Positions 18,139 through 27,617 of a stretch of DNA of 64,000 nt are shown here, in pieces. Numbering within the stretch: the stretch's first letter is position 1; every line of letters begins with the position of its first letter. Made by a program: the position numbers and the translations under genes. The notes beneath the pieces are model-generated. The model was not told the origin of the DNA. It worked only from the letters and a program-made list of their open reading frames with translations, and made no database searches. The DNA lies in contig NZ_CALCZQ010000030.1 of the NCBI RefSeq assembly GCF_937903345.1, positions 310,001-374,000 of the forward strand. Direction: 5' to 3'. Source of the stretch: an uncultured Emticicia sp. (GTDB lineage: Bacteria; Bacteroidota; Bacteroidia; Cytophagales; Spirosomataceae).

Positions 18139-19083
18139 ATGATACCAGATTCACTCAATGATGAATTAATAAACATCAGTCAGAAACTTGAAAATAGAAA
18201 ACAAATTGTTCAGAAATTAAATGAAGCAAAGCGAGTTCAAGCAGCCGAGCATATCAAACTTGAAGCTACAAAACGTCGAATGAATGAAGAGTTTCAAGAG
18301 GTAAAAGACCTCGAAACGTTTACGTTGAAATCTGTTTGGTACGATTTGTTGAACAAGAAATTTAGTGAATTGGAGCGAGAACAAGCCGAGTATTATCAAG
18401 CTAAGATTTGGTTTGAAAGTCAGCAAAATACATTTGATAGTCTTTCACTTGAAATAAAGTCCTACGAAGCACAACTATTTGATTTTGAAACGATTAAAGT
18501 TAAATATCAAGGTCTTGTTCAAGAAAAAGTAAACTTATTGAAAGAAAACCATCATCCACGATTGGTTGAGATTTTTACTAAGCAAGACGAACTTTTAAAG
18601 ATTGATAGTTATGCTAATGAGATTAGAGAAGCACTGTTGGCAGTAGAAGGTGTATTGAACATACTACCGAGAGTAGTTAATGATTTGAAGGTTGTGAAGA
18701 GTTATGCAACTTGGGATATGGTCGGTGGAGGAGCGATGTCAACGTATTTAAAACGCCAAAAGATGAACAAAGCTAAGTTGGGGATTATTGAAATAAATTA
18801 TGCTCTCGATAAGCTCAGACGTGAACTCATAGACCTTACATCTGATGTATTTCCCACTGAAATAAAATTGAATACATCTTGGGAGTTTGCAGATTATTTT
18901 TTCGATAATATCTTTGTTGATATGGAGATAAAAAGTAGAATAGCAGACGCTCATCATTCAATTGTATCTCTTTTTAATTCGGTAATTTTATTGAAGGAAA
19001 AGTTGAATTTTGAAAAAGATAAACAACAAAATTTATATAAAGCCATAGAAAGCGATTTTAGAAAACTGGTTGAGTTAGTTTGA
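18139..19083 (+). CDS. Coiled-coil hypothetical protein
   Basis: About 314 residues from the ATG at 18139, which begins MIPDSLNDELINISQKLENR; the longer frame from 18103 adds 12 unconvincing residues. Long stretches of charged heptads (residues about 10-150) predict a coiled coil. A glycine-rich turn, WDMVGGGAMSTYLKRQKMNKA, lies near the middle. No signal peptide or membrane helix. I do not recognise a named family, although coiled-coil proteins with a GGG(A/M) turn occur widely in Bacteroidota. Confidence 0.65.
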   Translation: MIPDSLNDELINISQKLENRKQIVQKLNEAKRVQAAEHIKLEATKRRMNEEFQEVKDLETFTLKSVWYDLLNKKFSELEREQAEYYQAKIWFESQQNTFDSLSLEIKSYEAQLFDFETIKVKYQGLVQEKVNLLKENHHPRLVEIFTKQDELLKIDSYANEIREALLAVEGVLNILPRVVNDLKVVKSYATWDMVGGGAMSTYLKRQKMNKAKLGIIEINYALDKLRRELIDLTSDVFPTEIKLNTSWEFADYFFDNIFVDMEIKSRIADAHHSIVSLFNSVILLKEKLNFEKDKQQNLYKAIESDFRKLVELV

Positions 19084-19093
19084 TAAATTTTAG

Positions 19094-19134
19094 AAAAACC
19101 TGTGCGAAACCTAATCCGCTTCGCACAGGTTTTT
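19094..19134. terminator. Strong bidirectional terminator
   Basis: A 15-bp perfect stem with an 11-base loop, flanked by A-run and T-run, lies between the convergent coiled-coil and prolyl oligopeptidase genes. It serves both strands. Confidence 0.9.
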
Positions 19135-19137
19135 ACA

Positions 19138-21231
19138 TCAAAACTGAGGTACAAAACCCATATTCCACCAAATAAAGGCATAAATATCGGCCGTTGATTC
19201 GAGGTTTTTCTTGGTATTACTTGCTCCGTGCCCAGAGTTTGTGTCAATTTTTATCAATAATGGATTTTTGCTGCTTGCCGCTCCGATTTCTTGCAAAGTG
19301 GCAGCGTATTTGAATGAGTGTGCAGGCACAACTCTATCATCATGGTCGGCCGTTGTAATAAGCGTTGCAGGATAATTAATGCCAGTCTTGATGTTATGCA
19401 ATGGTGAATAACCGTACAAAGTTTTAAATTCTTCTGCATTATCCGACGAACCATAATCAGCAATCCAATTCCAGCCTATTGTGAATTTTTGAAAACGCAA
19501 CATATCCATCACACCCACTTGCGGAATTGCTACTTTTGCCAAATCTGGTCTTTGGTTCATTACAGCCCCAACCAAAAGCCCACCGTTTGAGCCACCACGA
19601 ATAGCCAAATGTGCATTGTCGCAATATTTTTGAGCAATCAAATATTCGCCTGCCGCAATAAAATCATCAAAGACATTCTGCTTTTTGAGTTTCATACCTT
19701 GTTCGTGCCATTTTTCGCCGTATTCGCCGCCACCACGTAAGTTGGCTGAAGCATAAACACCACCCTGCTCCAAAAACGGAATCAAAGTTGGACTAAAACT
19801 TGGATTCAAGTTAATATTGAAACCACCATAGCCATAAAGCAAAGTTGGATTTTTTCCATTGAGCTGCAAGCCTTTTTTATAGACAATAAACATCGGAACT
19901 TTCGTGCCGTCTTTACTTGTATAAAAAACTTGTTTTGTTTCAAAATCGGTTGCTTTAAAATCAACTTCTGGCGAGCGGAAAATAGTGCTTTTCTTGCTTG
20001 CAATATCGTATCTGAAAATAGTAGGGGGGTAGTTGAAAGTGCTGAAAGTATAAAACACAAATGTATCGTCAGCTTCGCCACCAAATCCACCAGCCGAACC
20101 TAAGCTTGGTAATTGTACTTCGTTTTCGAGTTTTCCTTTCAAATCATAAACGTAGGCACGAGTTGTAACATCTTTTAAATAAGTTGCAAATAATTTTCCT
20201 CCAGCAGTTCCTACGCCTTGCAATGGCTCAGGTTTTTCTGGTAAAATATTACTCCATTTTCCAGTTGTAATGTCATATTTTTCTACCTTATCATTTGGGG
20301 CATCTTTATTAGTTTTAATCAAAAATGATTGTCCAACATTATCAATCACGCCGAAACTAAAATCAGTGATTTCTGAAATAATCGGCTTGAATTCTTTTTG
20401 ACCTAAAGCTCTGTAATGCAAGGCGTTACCATCTTTCCCTTTACCACGGTCGCTGATGCTCAAGAAAGCGAATTTCTCATCTTCTGTTGCGTAAACACCA
20501 TTGAAACGTTGTGGATTTGCTTTATCTTCAAATACTAATTCATCAGTTTCCTGACTCGTACCCACTTTATGAAAAAATACTTGGTGATTTTCGTTTTTGG
20601 CAGCCAAAGCACTTCCTTCGGGTTTCGGATATCGACTGTAATAGAAGCCTTTTCCTTGCCACGATATTCCCGAAACTTTCACCCATTCTAGTTTATCGCT
20701 GAGGTTTTGTTTCGTTGCCATATCCATAATTAAAATTTCTTGCCAATCAGAACCACCTTTAGATAAAGCCATTGCCCCGTATTTTCCATCTTTCGATAGC
20801 ACAAACTGTACTAAACGAGTAGTACCATCAGTCGAAAGTTTATTCGGGTCAATCACCAATTCGGGCTTTCCATTCAAGCCTTTTTGGCGATAAAGCACCG
20901 ACTGGTTTTGTAGGCCATCATTTTTGTAGAAATAAAACCATTCGCCTTTGCGTGAAGGTGATGAGTACTTGGCATAGTTAAAGATTTTTTCCAACCTTTT
21001 CATTATATCGGCACGGTACGGAATCTGCTCAAAATATTTGGTTGTAACTGTATTTTGCTGCTTCACCCACTCGGAAGTTTCGGCTGATCGGTCATCTTCG
21101 AGCCAACGGTAAGGGTCGGCAACGGTCGTGCCGTGATAATTGTCTGTGTGGTCGATTTTTTTTGTAACTGGATAATTGTACTGTGCCATTGCTAAACTGG
21201 GGAACAAGAGAGAAATAAGGATTTTTTTCAT
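19138..21231 (-). CDS. Prolyl oligopeptidase (S9 family)
   Basis: A 697-residue serine peptidase that cuts short peptides after proline. Signal peptide at residues 1-16 (MKKILISLLFPSLAMA), so it is exported to the periplasm, as in related bacteria. The N-terminus YRWLEDDRSAETSEWVKQQN is the S9A signature. The propeller domain follows, and the alpha/beta hydrolase domain contains Ser548 in GGSNGG, the aspartate region ADHDDRVVPAHS, and His668 in SGHGA. Full length for the family. Confidence 0.94.
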   Translation of the reverse strand: MKKILISLLFPSLAMAQYNYPVTKKIDHTDNYHGTTVADPYRWLEDDRSAETSEWVKQQNTVTTKYFEQIPYRADIMKRLEKIFNYAKYSSPSRKGEWFYFYKNDGLQNQSVLYRQKGLNGKPELVIDPNKLSTDGTTRLVQFVLSKDGKYGAMALSKGGSDWQEILIMDMATKQNLSDKLEWVKVSGISWQGKGFYYSRYPKPEGSALAAKNENHQVFFHKVGTSQETDELVFEDKANPQRFNGVYATEDEKFAFLSISDRGKGKDGNALHYRALGQKEFKPIISEITDFSFGVIDNVGQSFLIKTNKDAPNDKVEKYDITTGKWSNILPEKPEPLQGVGTAGGKLFATYLKDVTTRAYVYDLKGKLENEVQLPSLGSAGGFGGEADDTFVFYTFSTFNYPPTIFRYDIASKKSTIFRSPEVDFKATDFETKQVFYTSKDGTKVPMFIVYKKGLQLNGKNPTLLYGYGGFNINLNPSFSPTLIPFLEQGGVYASANLRGGGEYGEKWHEQGMKLKKQNVFDDFIAAGEYLIAQKYCDNAHLAIRGGSNGGLLVGAVMNQRPDLAKVAIPQVGVMDMLRFQKFTIGWNWIADYGSSDNAEEFKTLYGYSPLHNIKTGINYPATLITTADHDDRVVPAHSFKYAATLQEIGAASSKNPLLIKIDTNSGHGASNTKKNLESTADIYAFIWWNMGFVPQF

Positions 21232-21443
21232 AGTTTTAAGGTCTGATGATGCGTCTGCTTATATTTGTTATTGATGAATGATTTTTGTAATTGAATGAAT
21301 TAATTGTTTAACAATTTTTTATATCTGATGAATTGTGATGGTAATTTTACTGTAAACTTAATCACAACTTACTTTTTAAGTGATAAACAAAAGCTAATCA
21401 AAGAAGTTTTACTAAATTAGCCTAACCACAAAATCCAAAGCAA

Positions 21444-22277
21444 ATGTACGGAATAAAATCTTTTGAAATAAAGAAATTCAAGCCAAAAGGTATCGAAGAA
21501 ATTGCCGATTTGGTGGTGATTGAAGAGCCTTTAGAGATTCGTTTAGGTTTTGGAGAAGAAGACACGCGACTGCAAAAAAGTATTTCCATAACTATGCGAA
21601 CACCAACAGGCCATGATTTTGAGCTGGCTTTAGGTTTTTTGTTTACTGAAGGAATTATTTCTTCGTTTGATGATATACTATCTATTCATTATTGTACAGA
21701 TGCTGGTCGGCAAGCCGAACAAAATATAGTGAGAATTGAACTAAAACCTCATATTGAAGTAAATTTACTAAGTCTCGAGCGTCATTTTTATGCAACTTCA
21801 AGCTGTGGAATTTGTGGAAAAGCTTCCATCGAAGCAATCGGACAAAAATGTCCAATTTTGACAAAAACTGATTTTAACGTTTCAGCTGAGTTTATAAAAA
21901 CACTACCCAAAATATTGGAAAAGAATCAAATTTTCTTCCAACATACAGGCGGACTTCATGCCGCGACGATACTAAATAATGAAGGAACAATATATTTAAG
22001 AGAAGATATCGGTCGCCACAACGCCCTTGATAAAGTAATTGGTGCTGCTCTACAACAAAATCTTTTACCCTTATCTGATGTTGTTTTGATAATGAGTAGT
22101 CGAGCCAGTTTTGAGTTGATTCAGAAGGCCGCAATGGCCGGTATTCCGATTATGGCTTGTGTAGGCCCGCCTTCGAGTTTGGCCATAGAGACTGCCCAAG
22201 TTTTGGGTATTACTTTGATAGGATTTCTTCGAGAGGAGAGCTTTAATGTATATACGCACACCGATAGAATTTTTTGA
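21444..22277 (+). CDS. fdhD: Formate dehydrogenase accessory sulfurtransferase FdhD
   Basis: A 277-residue cytoplasmic protein that transfers sulfur from a cysteine desulfurase to the molybdenum cofactor of formate dehydrogenases. The CGICGKAS motif at 121-128 holds the two functional cysteines (Cys121, Cys124). The usual HTGGLHAA and LREDIGRHNALDK signatures follow, and the SSRASFELIQKAAMAGIP region is intact. It begins the cluster that ends in the FdhF/YdeP oxidoreductase, which is its likely client. Confidence 0.94.
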   Translation: MYGIKSFEIKKFKPKGIEEIADLVVIEEPLEIRLGFGEEDTRLQKSISITMRTPTGHDFELALGFLFTEGIISSFDDILSIHYCTDAGRQAEQNIVRIELKPHIEVNLLSLERHFYATSSCGICGKASIEAIGQKCPILTKTDFNVSAEFIKTLPKILEKNQIFFQHTGGLHAATILNNEGTIYLREDIGRHNALDKVIGAALQQNLLPLSDVVLIMSSRASFELIQKAAMAGIPIMACVGPPSSLAIETAQVLGITLIGFLREESFNVYTHTDRIF

Positions 22278-22334
22278 TAAAAATGCTTGTTATTCGTAAA
22301 AAGTAAGTAGATTTGACTATTAAATAAAAGCAAA

Positions 22335-22502
22335 ATGGAAACTCTTGTTGAAAAACGCAAACCACTTGCAACCAAAAAACTCAAAAATCCAAATGACCCA
22401 CCTCGTAAGCCTCGCCCCGATGGCAAGATAAATTATCATGTTTTGTCTGATGCAGAAATTGATGCTCGAAGAAATCCTGCGTACAAATATTTGGTAGAAT
22501 AA
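22335..22502 (+). CDS. Small 55-residue protein of unknown function
   Basis: A short gene (METLVEKRKPLATKKLKNPN at the start) that is rich in lysine and proline and ends RRNPAYKYLVE. No signal peptide or membrane helix; the N-terminal half looks disordered and basic. The stop TAA (22500-22502) is directly followed by the ATG of the next gene, so the two are almost certainly translationally coupled. I know no family for it. Its position between fdhD and an oxidoreductase gene suggests either an accessory factor for that enzyme or an unrelated two-gene module. Confidence 0.65.
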   Translation: METLVEKRKPLATKKLKNPNDPPRKPRPDGKINYHVLSDAEIDARRNPAYKYLVE

Positions 22503-23030
22503 ATGTTTGATAGTGGACATAAATATCATCGGATTAGTATAACAAAAGTATCGGAGAAACTATTTTTAAGACAGCATTTATACAATTTTCGTGCTTCAAA
22601 ACGCCGATATATTGCAGTTGTTGAAGAATATGAATTCCAAGTTTTTATTGTTAAATTCTTTCCCGTTAGCCATAAGCTTTCAGATAAAAAATATAATGTC
22701 ATCTTTAATGATTATGATGCTCCTCGTGTAATTCGGACTTGTATTAATATTATGCTTGATATGTTAGCTGAAAAACCTTTAGCAAGTTTTGGGTTTATCG
22801 GGGCTAATACCATAAGTAATGGAGAAAGTGAAGGAGAGACAAATACCCAACGTTTTAGGATATATACTAAATTGATGTTAAATTTTTTCGCAAAAACAGC
22901 TTTCTCCCACCTCGAAGAATCTTCAATAAGTGCCTATTTAATGGTAAATAAGAAGAATAAAAACTTTGATGAACTCACACCTAAAATTGTAGAAATGTTT
23001 CAAAAAGTTTATCCAGACTTAATATTCTAA
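22503..23030 (+). CDS. Uncharacterised protein, 175 residues
   Basis: Not a family I recognise. Soluble, no signal peptide. It shows a central IIFNDYD-like turn (YNVIFNDYDAPRVIRTCINI) and then GFIGANT and an ETNTQRFRIYTKLMLNFF segment; the alternation of strands and one long helix suggests a compact alpha/beta fold. It starts on the base after the 55-residue gene's stop, and its own stop overlaps the next gene's ATG (TAATG), so all are read as one transcript. Confidence 0.65.
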   Translation: MFDSGHKYHRISITKVSEKLFLRQHLYNFRASKRRYIAVVEEYEFQVFIVKFFPVSHKLSDKKYNVIFNDYDAPRVIRTCINIMLDMLAEKPLASFGFIGANTISNGESEGETNTQRFRIYTKLMLNFFAKTAFSHLEESSISAYLMVNKKNKNFDELTPKIVEMFQKVYPDLIF

Positions 23031-25315
23031 TGCCAAAAATATACCCCCAACCACCAACCGATTTTACAGGAATCGAAACTTTAAAACCAGCTACCGAAGC
23101 TGCTGGTTTTACGGCAGTGTTATCATCAATGAAGCACGTTTTTGGATCGATGCCTGTTAGGAGAGGCTTAAAATCTTTATTAAATCTCAATCAAAAAGGT
23201 GGTGTTGATTGTCCAAGCTGTGCATGGCCTGACCCTGACGGCGAACGCTCTAAAATTGCCGAATATTGTGAAAATGGAGCAAAAGCCATAGCTGAAGAAG
23301 CAACCACTCGAAAAGTGACACCTGTTTTTTTTCAAAAATATTCAGTATCCGAACTTTCTCAAAAATCCGATTATTGGCTAGGTCAGCAGGGGCGTTTGAC
23401 GCAGCCTTTGGTTTTGAGAGAAGGAAAAACACATTACGAGAAAATTTCGTGGGAAGAATCTTTTAAACTTATTGGTAATCAATTGAATAGTTTGCCTTCA
23501 CCCGATGAGGCAATTTTCTACACTTCGGGCAGAACGAGCAATGAAGCGGCATTTTTATATCAACTTTTTACTCGAATGTATGGCACAAATAATATGCCTG
23601 ATTGCTCGAATATGTGCCATGAATCAAGTGGTTCGGCTTTGGGCGAAACTTTGGGTTTGGGTAAAGGTTCGGTAAAATTAGATGATTTTGAAAAAGCAGA
23701 AGTGATAATGATTTTGGGACAAAACCCTGGAACAAATCACCCAAGAATGCTTTCAGCTCTTGAAAAAGCCAAACGTGCTGGGGCAAAGATTATTTCGATA
23801 AATCCTTTAATTGAAGCAGGTTTATTGAAATTTAAACATCCACAAGATGTACGAGATGTACTTTTTGGAGGAGAAAAACTGACAGATATTTACCTTCAAA
23901 TCAGAATCAATGGCGATTTGGCCCTGCTAAAAGCCATGAATAAACTCTTGCTTGAAGCCGAACAAAAATCAGGAAATGTATTTGACAAAGACTTCATTTT
24001 AAACCAATCGGAAAACTATGAAAATTACACAAAAAGCCTCGAAAGTGAGAATTTAGAACAACTTTCAGAAGCCTGTGGAATTGCCTTGGATGAAATAAAA
24101 GCAGCAACTCAACTGCTTATTGATTACAAAAAGATTATTGTTTGCTGGGCAATGGGGCTTACACAGCATAAAAATTCAGTCCTTACAATTCGGGAAGTTG
24201 TAAATTTACTTTTACTAAAAGGAAGTATCGGAATTGAAGGAGGAGGTACTTGCCCAGTGCGTGGACACTCAAATGTTCAGGGTGACCGTACGATGGGTAT
24301 TTACGAAAAACCACCAAAAGTTTTGCTTGATAATCTGCAAAAAGTCTTTGATTTTGACCCTCCAAGAAAACCAGGTTTTGATACCGTAGCGTCCATAAAG
24401 GCGATGGCAGAAGGCAAGGCAAAAGTTTTTATAGCAATGGGTGGAAATTTTCTTTCTGCTACTCCAGATACTGAGTTTACTGCCACGGCTCTACAAAATT
24501 GCAATTTAACTGTTCAAATTTCTACAAAACTCAACCGAAGTCATTTAATTCATGGTAAAACTGCCTTAATTCTACCAACTTTGAGTAGAACTGACCTTGA
24601 TTTGCAAACCAATGGCGAACAGTTCGTGACTGTTGAAGATTCGATGGGGGTAGTCCATAGTAGTAAAGGGGTGCTAGAACCAATTTCAGAGCATCTTTTG
24701 TCAGAACCGGCGATTGTTGCTGGAATTGCTAAAGCTACCCTAGCAAACAAAAATCTCGACTGGGATAAACTGGTGTCTAACTATGATCATATTAGAGATT
24801 TGATAGAAAAAACCATCGTAGGGTTTGATAATTATAATGTCAGCGTGCGTCAAGATGGTGGTTTCTATTTACCAAATCTCCCTCGTGAACGAAAGTTTGG
24901 AACGGATTCGGCAAAAGCAAAGTTTTCAATCAATAAATTGGAAACGATTCAATTACTTGATAATGAGTATGTTATGATGACCATTCGTAGTCATGACCAG
25001 TTTAATACCACCATATATGGCTTAGATGATCGTTACCGTGGAATTTATAATGAGCGAAGAATTATTATGATGAATGAAAAGGACATAGCTGAAGCAAAAT
25101 TAGAAAAATACCAAGTTGTAAATCTGTTTAATCATCACGGCGGTATAGAGCGAATAGCCAAAAAATTCATAGTCGTACCTTACAACATTCCACGAAAATG
25201 CGTAGCTACTTATTTTCCAGAAGCCAATGTTTTAGTTCCTATTGATAGTTATGCTGATATTAGTAAAACGCCCACTTCAAAATCGGTGGTGATTACTATA
25301 AAAACTGCTTTATAG
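23030..25315 (+). CDS. FdhF/YdeP family molybdopterin oxidoreductase
   Basis: A 761-residue protein of the bis-MGD oxidoreductase superfamily, in the FdhF/YdeP branch. The N-terminal motif has Cys61, Cys64 and Cys80 (CPSCAWPDPDG, then EYCENG), which is fewer than the four cysteines of a standard [4Fe-4S] site in formate dehydrogenase. Cys196 in NMCHESSGSAL sits where formate dehydrogenase H has its molybdenum-ligating selenocysteine. The C-terminal beta-barrel domain carries TIRSHDQFNTTIYG and RGIYNERR. E. coli YdeP is linked to acid resistance; the substrate of this branch is not known. It is coupled to fdhD through two small genes. Confidence 0.88.
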   Translation: MPKIYPQPPTDFTGIETLKPATEAAGFTAVLSSMKHVFGSMPVRRGLKSLLNLNQKGGVDCPSCAWPDPDGERSKIAEYCENGAKAIAEEATTRKVTPVFFQKYSVSELSQKSDYWLGQQGRLTQPLVLREGKTHYEKISWEESFKLIGNQLNSLPSPDEAIFYTSGRTSNEAAFLYQLFTRMYGTNNMPDCSNMCHESSGSALGETLGLGKGSVKLDDFEKAEVIMILGQNPGTNHPRMLSALEKAKRAGAKIISINPLIEAGLLKFKHPQDVRDVLFGGEKLTDIYLQIRINGDLALLKAMNKLLLEAEQKSGNVFDKDFILNQSENYENYTKSLESENLEQLSEACGIALDEIKAATQLLIDYKKIIVCWAMGLTQHKNSVLTIREVVNLLLLKGSIGIEGGGTCPVRGHSNVQGDRTMGIYEKPPKVLLDNLQKVFDFDPPRKPGFDTVASIKAMAEGKAKVFIAMGGNFLSATPDTEFTATALQNCNLTVQISTKLNRSHLIHGKTALILPTLSRTDLDLQTNGEQFVTVEDSMGVVHSSKGVLEPISEHLLSEPAIVAGIAKATLANKNLDWDKLVSNYDHIRDLIEKTIVGFDNYNVSVRQDGGFYLPNLPRERKFGTDSAKAKFSINKLETIQLLDNEYVMMTIRSHDQFNTTIYGLDDRYRGIYNERRIIMMNEKDIAEAKLEKYQVVNLFNHHGGIERIAKKFIVVPYNIPRKCVATYFPEANVLVPIDSYADISKTPTSKSVVITIKTAL

Positions 25316-25318
25316 AGA

Positions 25319-25383
25319 AACGCAGATATTTTTGATAAGATATGAATCATACTTTTATCATAAAAATCATAAATACCTGCGTT
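25319..25383. terminator. Long imperfect hairpin between convergent genes
   Basis: AACGCAG at 25319 pairs with CTGCGTT at 25377-25383, and the interior ATTTTTGATAA pairs with a copy near 25360. It separates the YdeP-type gene and glmS and probably terminates both. Confidence 0.55.
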
Positions 25384-25391
25384 CAAATATT

Positions 25392-27230
25392 TTATTCGAC
25401 CGTAACTGACTTTGCTAAATTACGAGGTTGGTCAACGTTTCTGCCACGCATGACGGCAATATAATATGAAATCAATTGTAATGGAATTGAAGTCAATAGC
25501 GGAGATAGTAACTCGTTGGTGCGAGGAACTTCAATCGTGAAATCAACCATGCTTTGAATTTCCGTGTCTCCCTCCGTTACAATAGCAATCACTCGACCTT
25601 TACGAGCCTTTACTTCCTGAATATTTGATACAATTTTTTCGTAAGAACTATCTTTTATGGCAATAAATACGACTGGCATATCTTCGTCAATCAATGCAAT
25701 TGGGCCATGTTTCATTTCAGCCGCGGGATAACCTTCAGCATGAATGTATGAAATTTCTTTTAGTTTTAAAGCACCTTCTAAAGCAACTGGAAAGTTTAGG
25801 CCACGTCCTAAAAATATAAAGTTAGAAGCAAATGTAAAGAGTTTGGCAATATCTTTTATTTTTTCGGCACTTTTCAAAATCTTCTCAACTTTCGCAGGAA
25901 TCGCGTCTAAACCAAAGATTAATTCACGGTAAAGTTCGTTACTTATAATGCCTTTTTTCTGAGCAACTGCAATCGCAATTAAGCTCAAAACCGAAACCTG
26001 AGCCGTAAAAGCCTTCGTGCTCGCTACACCAATTTCTGGCCCTGCATGCGTATAAACTCCAGCATGAGTGATGCGTGCGATTGAAGAACCAACAACGTTA
26101 CAAACGCCTAAAATAATAGCACCTTTCGATTTTGCTAATTCCAAAGCAGCCATTGTATCGGCAGTTTCACCTGATTGTGAAATCGCAATCACGATATCAC
26201 CCTCTTTGATAATGGGGTTTCTATATCGGAATTCAGACGCATATTCAACTTCGACATTGATACGTGCCAATTCTTCCAAAAGATATTCACCGACTAATCC
26301 TGCGTGCCACGAAGTGCCACAAGCTACAATTACAATTCGCTTAGTTTTTGCAATTTTATCCAAATAACTACCCAAACCGCCTAAAAGCAAAGTTGCCTCC
26401 TCAGGAATGATACGTCCACGCATTGAATCTGCTATCGAACGAGGTTGCTCAAAAATCTCTTTTAGCATAAAATGCTCATATCCACCTTTTTCAATTGCTT
26501 CCAGCTCAAGCTCAACAGTTTGAATATATGGGTCAATTTCTTCGTTAGATAAGTTCTTGACAGTCAGCTCATTATCTTTAACGATTGCGATTTCGTAATC
26601 ATCTAAATAGATTACTTCTTTGGTGTATTCAATAATTGGAGTAGCATCCGATGCAAAAAAATATTCAGCATCGCCCACACCAATTACCAATGGACTACCC
26701 TTACGAGCAGCAATTAATTGTGTAGGATTTTCAGCGTCCATAATGACTATGGCATAAGCACCGACAACTTCGTGTAGGCCAATTCTTACTGCTTCTTCGA
26801 GTGAACAATTTTTATTTTTCTGAATATCCTCAACAAAATTAACTAATACTTCAGTATCTGTTTGGCTCTGGAAAGTGTATCCTTTATTGATCAAACTTTG
26901 TTTGATAGCACCATAGTTTTCAATGATACCATTATGAATTATCGCAAAACGACCACTATTTGAATAATGTGGATGAGCATTTACATCATTTGGTTCACCG
27001 TGGGTTGCCCAGCGGGTATGTCCTATGCCAATTTTTGCAAGTAATGTTTTGCCATTAATTTCATTTTCAAGTTCCGATACCTTACCTTTCTTTTTAAAAA
27101 TTTTTAAACCATCCCCATTTAAAAGAGCAATACCCGCACTATCATATCCACGATATTCTAATCTTTTTAGTCCTTTAAGGATTATTGGGGCTGCTTCACG
27201 ACTGCCCACATAAGCTACAATTCCACACAT
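25392..27230 (-). CDS. glmS: Glutamine-fructose-6-phosphate aminotransferase GlmS
   Basis: A 612-residue enzyme that makes glucosamine-6-phosphate from fructose-6-phosphate and glutamine, the first step toward UDP-GlcNAc for cell wall and lipopolysaccharide. The N-terminal Cys2 nucleophile (MCGIVAYVG) heads the glutamine amidotransferase domain (1-230; GHTRWATHGEPN). Two SIS isomerase domains follow (about 285-430 and 460-600; ACGTSWHAG, SQSGETADT), with the C-terminal PRNLAKSVTVE typical of the family. Full length and complete. Confidence 0.97.
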   Translation of the reverse strand: MCGIVAYVGSREAAPIILKGLKRLEYRGYDSAGIALLNGDGLKIFKKKGKVSELENEINGKTLLAKIGIGHTRWATHGEPNDVNAHPHYSNSGRFAIIHNGIIENYGAIKQSLINKGYTFQSQTDTEVLVNFVEDIQKNKNCSLEEAVRIGLHEVVGAYAIVIMDAENPTQLIAARKGSPLVIGVGDAEYFFASDATPIIEYTKEVIYLDDYEIAIVKDNELTVKNLSNEEIDPYIQTVELELEAIEKGGYEHFMLKEIFEQPRSIADSMRGRIIPEEATLLLGGLGSYLDKIAKTKRIVIVACGTSWHAGLVGEYLLEELARINVEVEYASEFRYRNPIIKEGDIVIAISQSGETADTMAALELAKSKGAIILGVCNVVGSSIARITHAGVYTHAGPEIGVASTKAFTAQVSVLSLIAIAVAQKKGIISNELYRELIFGLDAIPAKVEKILKSAEKIKDIAKLFTFASNFIFLGRGLNFPVALEGALKLKEISYIHAEGYPAAEMKHGPIALIDEDMPVVFIAIKDSSYEKIVSNIQEVKARKGRVIAIVTEGDTEIQSMVDFTIEVPRTNELLSPLLTSIPLQLISYYIAVMRGRNVDQPRNLAKSVTVE

Positions 27231-27346
27231 ATTCTGTTCGATTATTGATTGTTTTTTATTAAAAAATTATAGTTGCGTGATTAACAGAAAAAGTAATATT
27301 CCATCTAAAAAAAACAATATAAATTGCTGTTTGGTAGATTTTTATT

Positions 27347-27354
27347 CAAATGTA
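27347..27354 (-). promoter_or_regulatory. Possible -7 promoter element of glmS
   Basis: On the minus strand TACATTTG matches TAnnTTTG, about 115 bp upstream of the glmS start. No -33 TTG is apparent at 19-21 bp. If used, the transcript has a leader of about 110 bases. Confidence 0.35.
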
Positions 27355-27566
27355 GACAAAAATTATAACTTAAAAAGAAGTTCATATAGACAATATTTTA
27401 TCTAGATAAGGCTTTAAAAAATATTTCAAAGTAGCATTCTTTTTCTATAAATATTTTAAAAAAACACTAAGTTATAGAAATATATTTTTTTAAAAAATGG
27501 CAAAAAAATGCAGAATGGGCATGCTTTAAATCAAAAAAATAATTGTCTATTTTTGCAGAAAAACAA
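27355..27566. other. AT-rich intergenic stretch upstream of glmS
   Basis: Part of a 387-bp gap between glmS and the DUF4270 gene, made of A- and T-runs. No gene, no glmS-ribozyme-like structure and no repeat was seen. Confidence 0.5.
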
Positions 27567-27599
27567 AAATCCCGGTTTGAAAATTCAAACTGGGATTTT
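27567..27599. terminator. Terminator of the DUF4270 gene
   Basis: A 16-bp stem with a single wobble pair and a 1- to 2-base loop. On the minus strand it follows the DUF4270 stop by 18 bp and is followed by TTTTTGTTTTTC. Clear intrinsic terminator. Confidence 0.9.
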
Positions 27600-27617
27600 C
27601 TTATAGATTGAAAATTA

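Noticed and set aside
22121..22426. Open frame of 101 codons on the minus strand
   Set aside because: It overlaps the 3' end of fdhD and the start of the 55-residue gene on the other strand, both of which have better coding character.
27231..27566. Possible glmS ribozyme or other riboswitch upstream of glmS
   Set aside because: The known ribozyme is a Gram-positive element with conserved helices. This leader is a plain AT-rich sequence without such stems.
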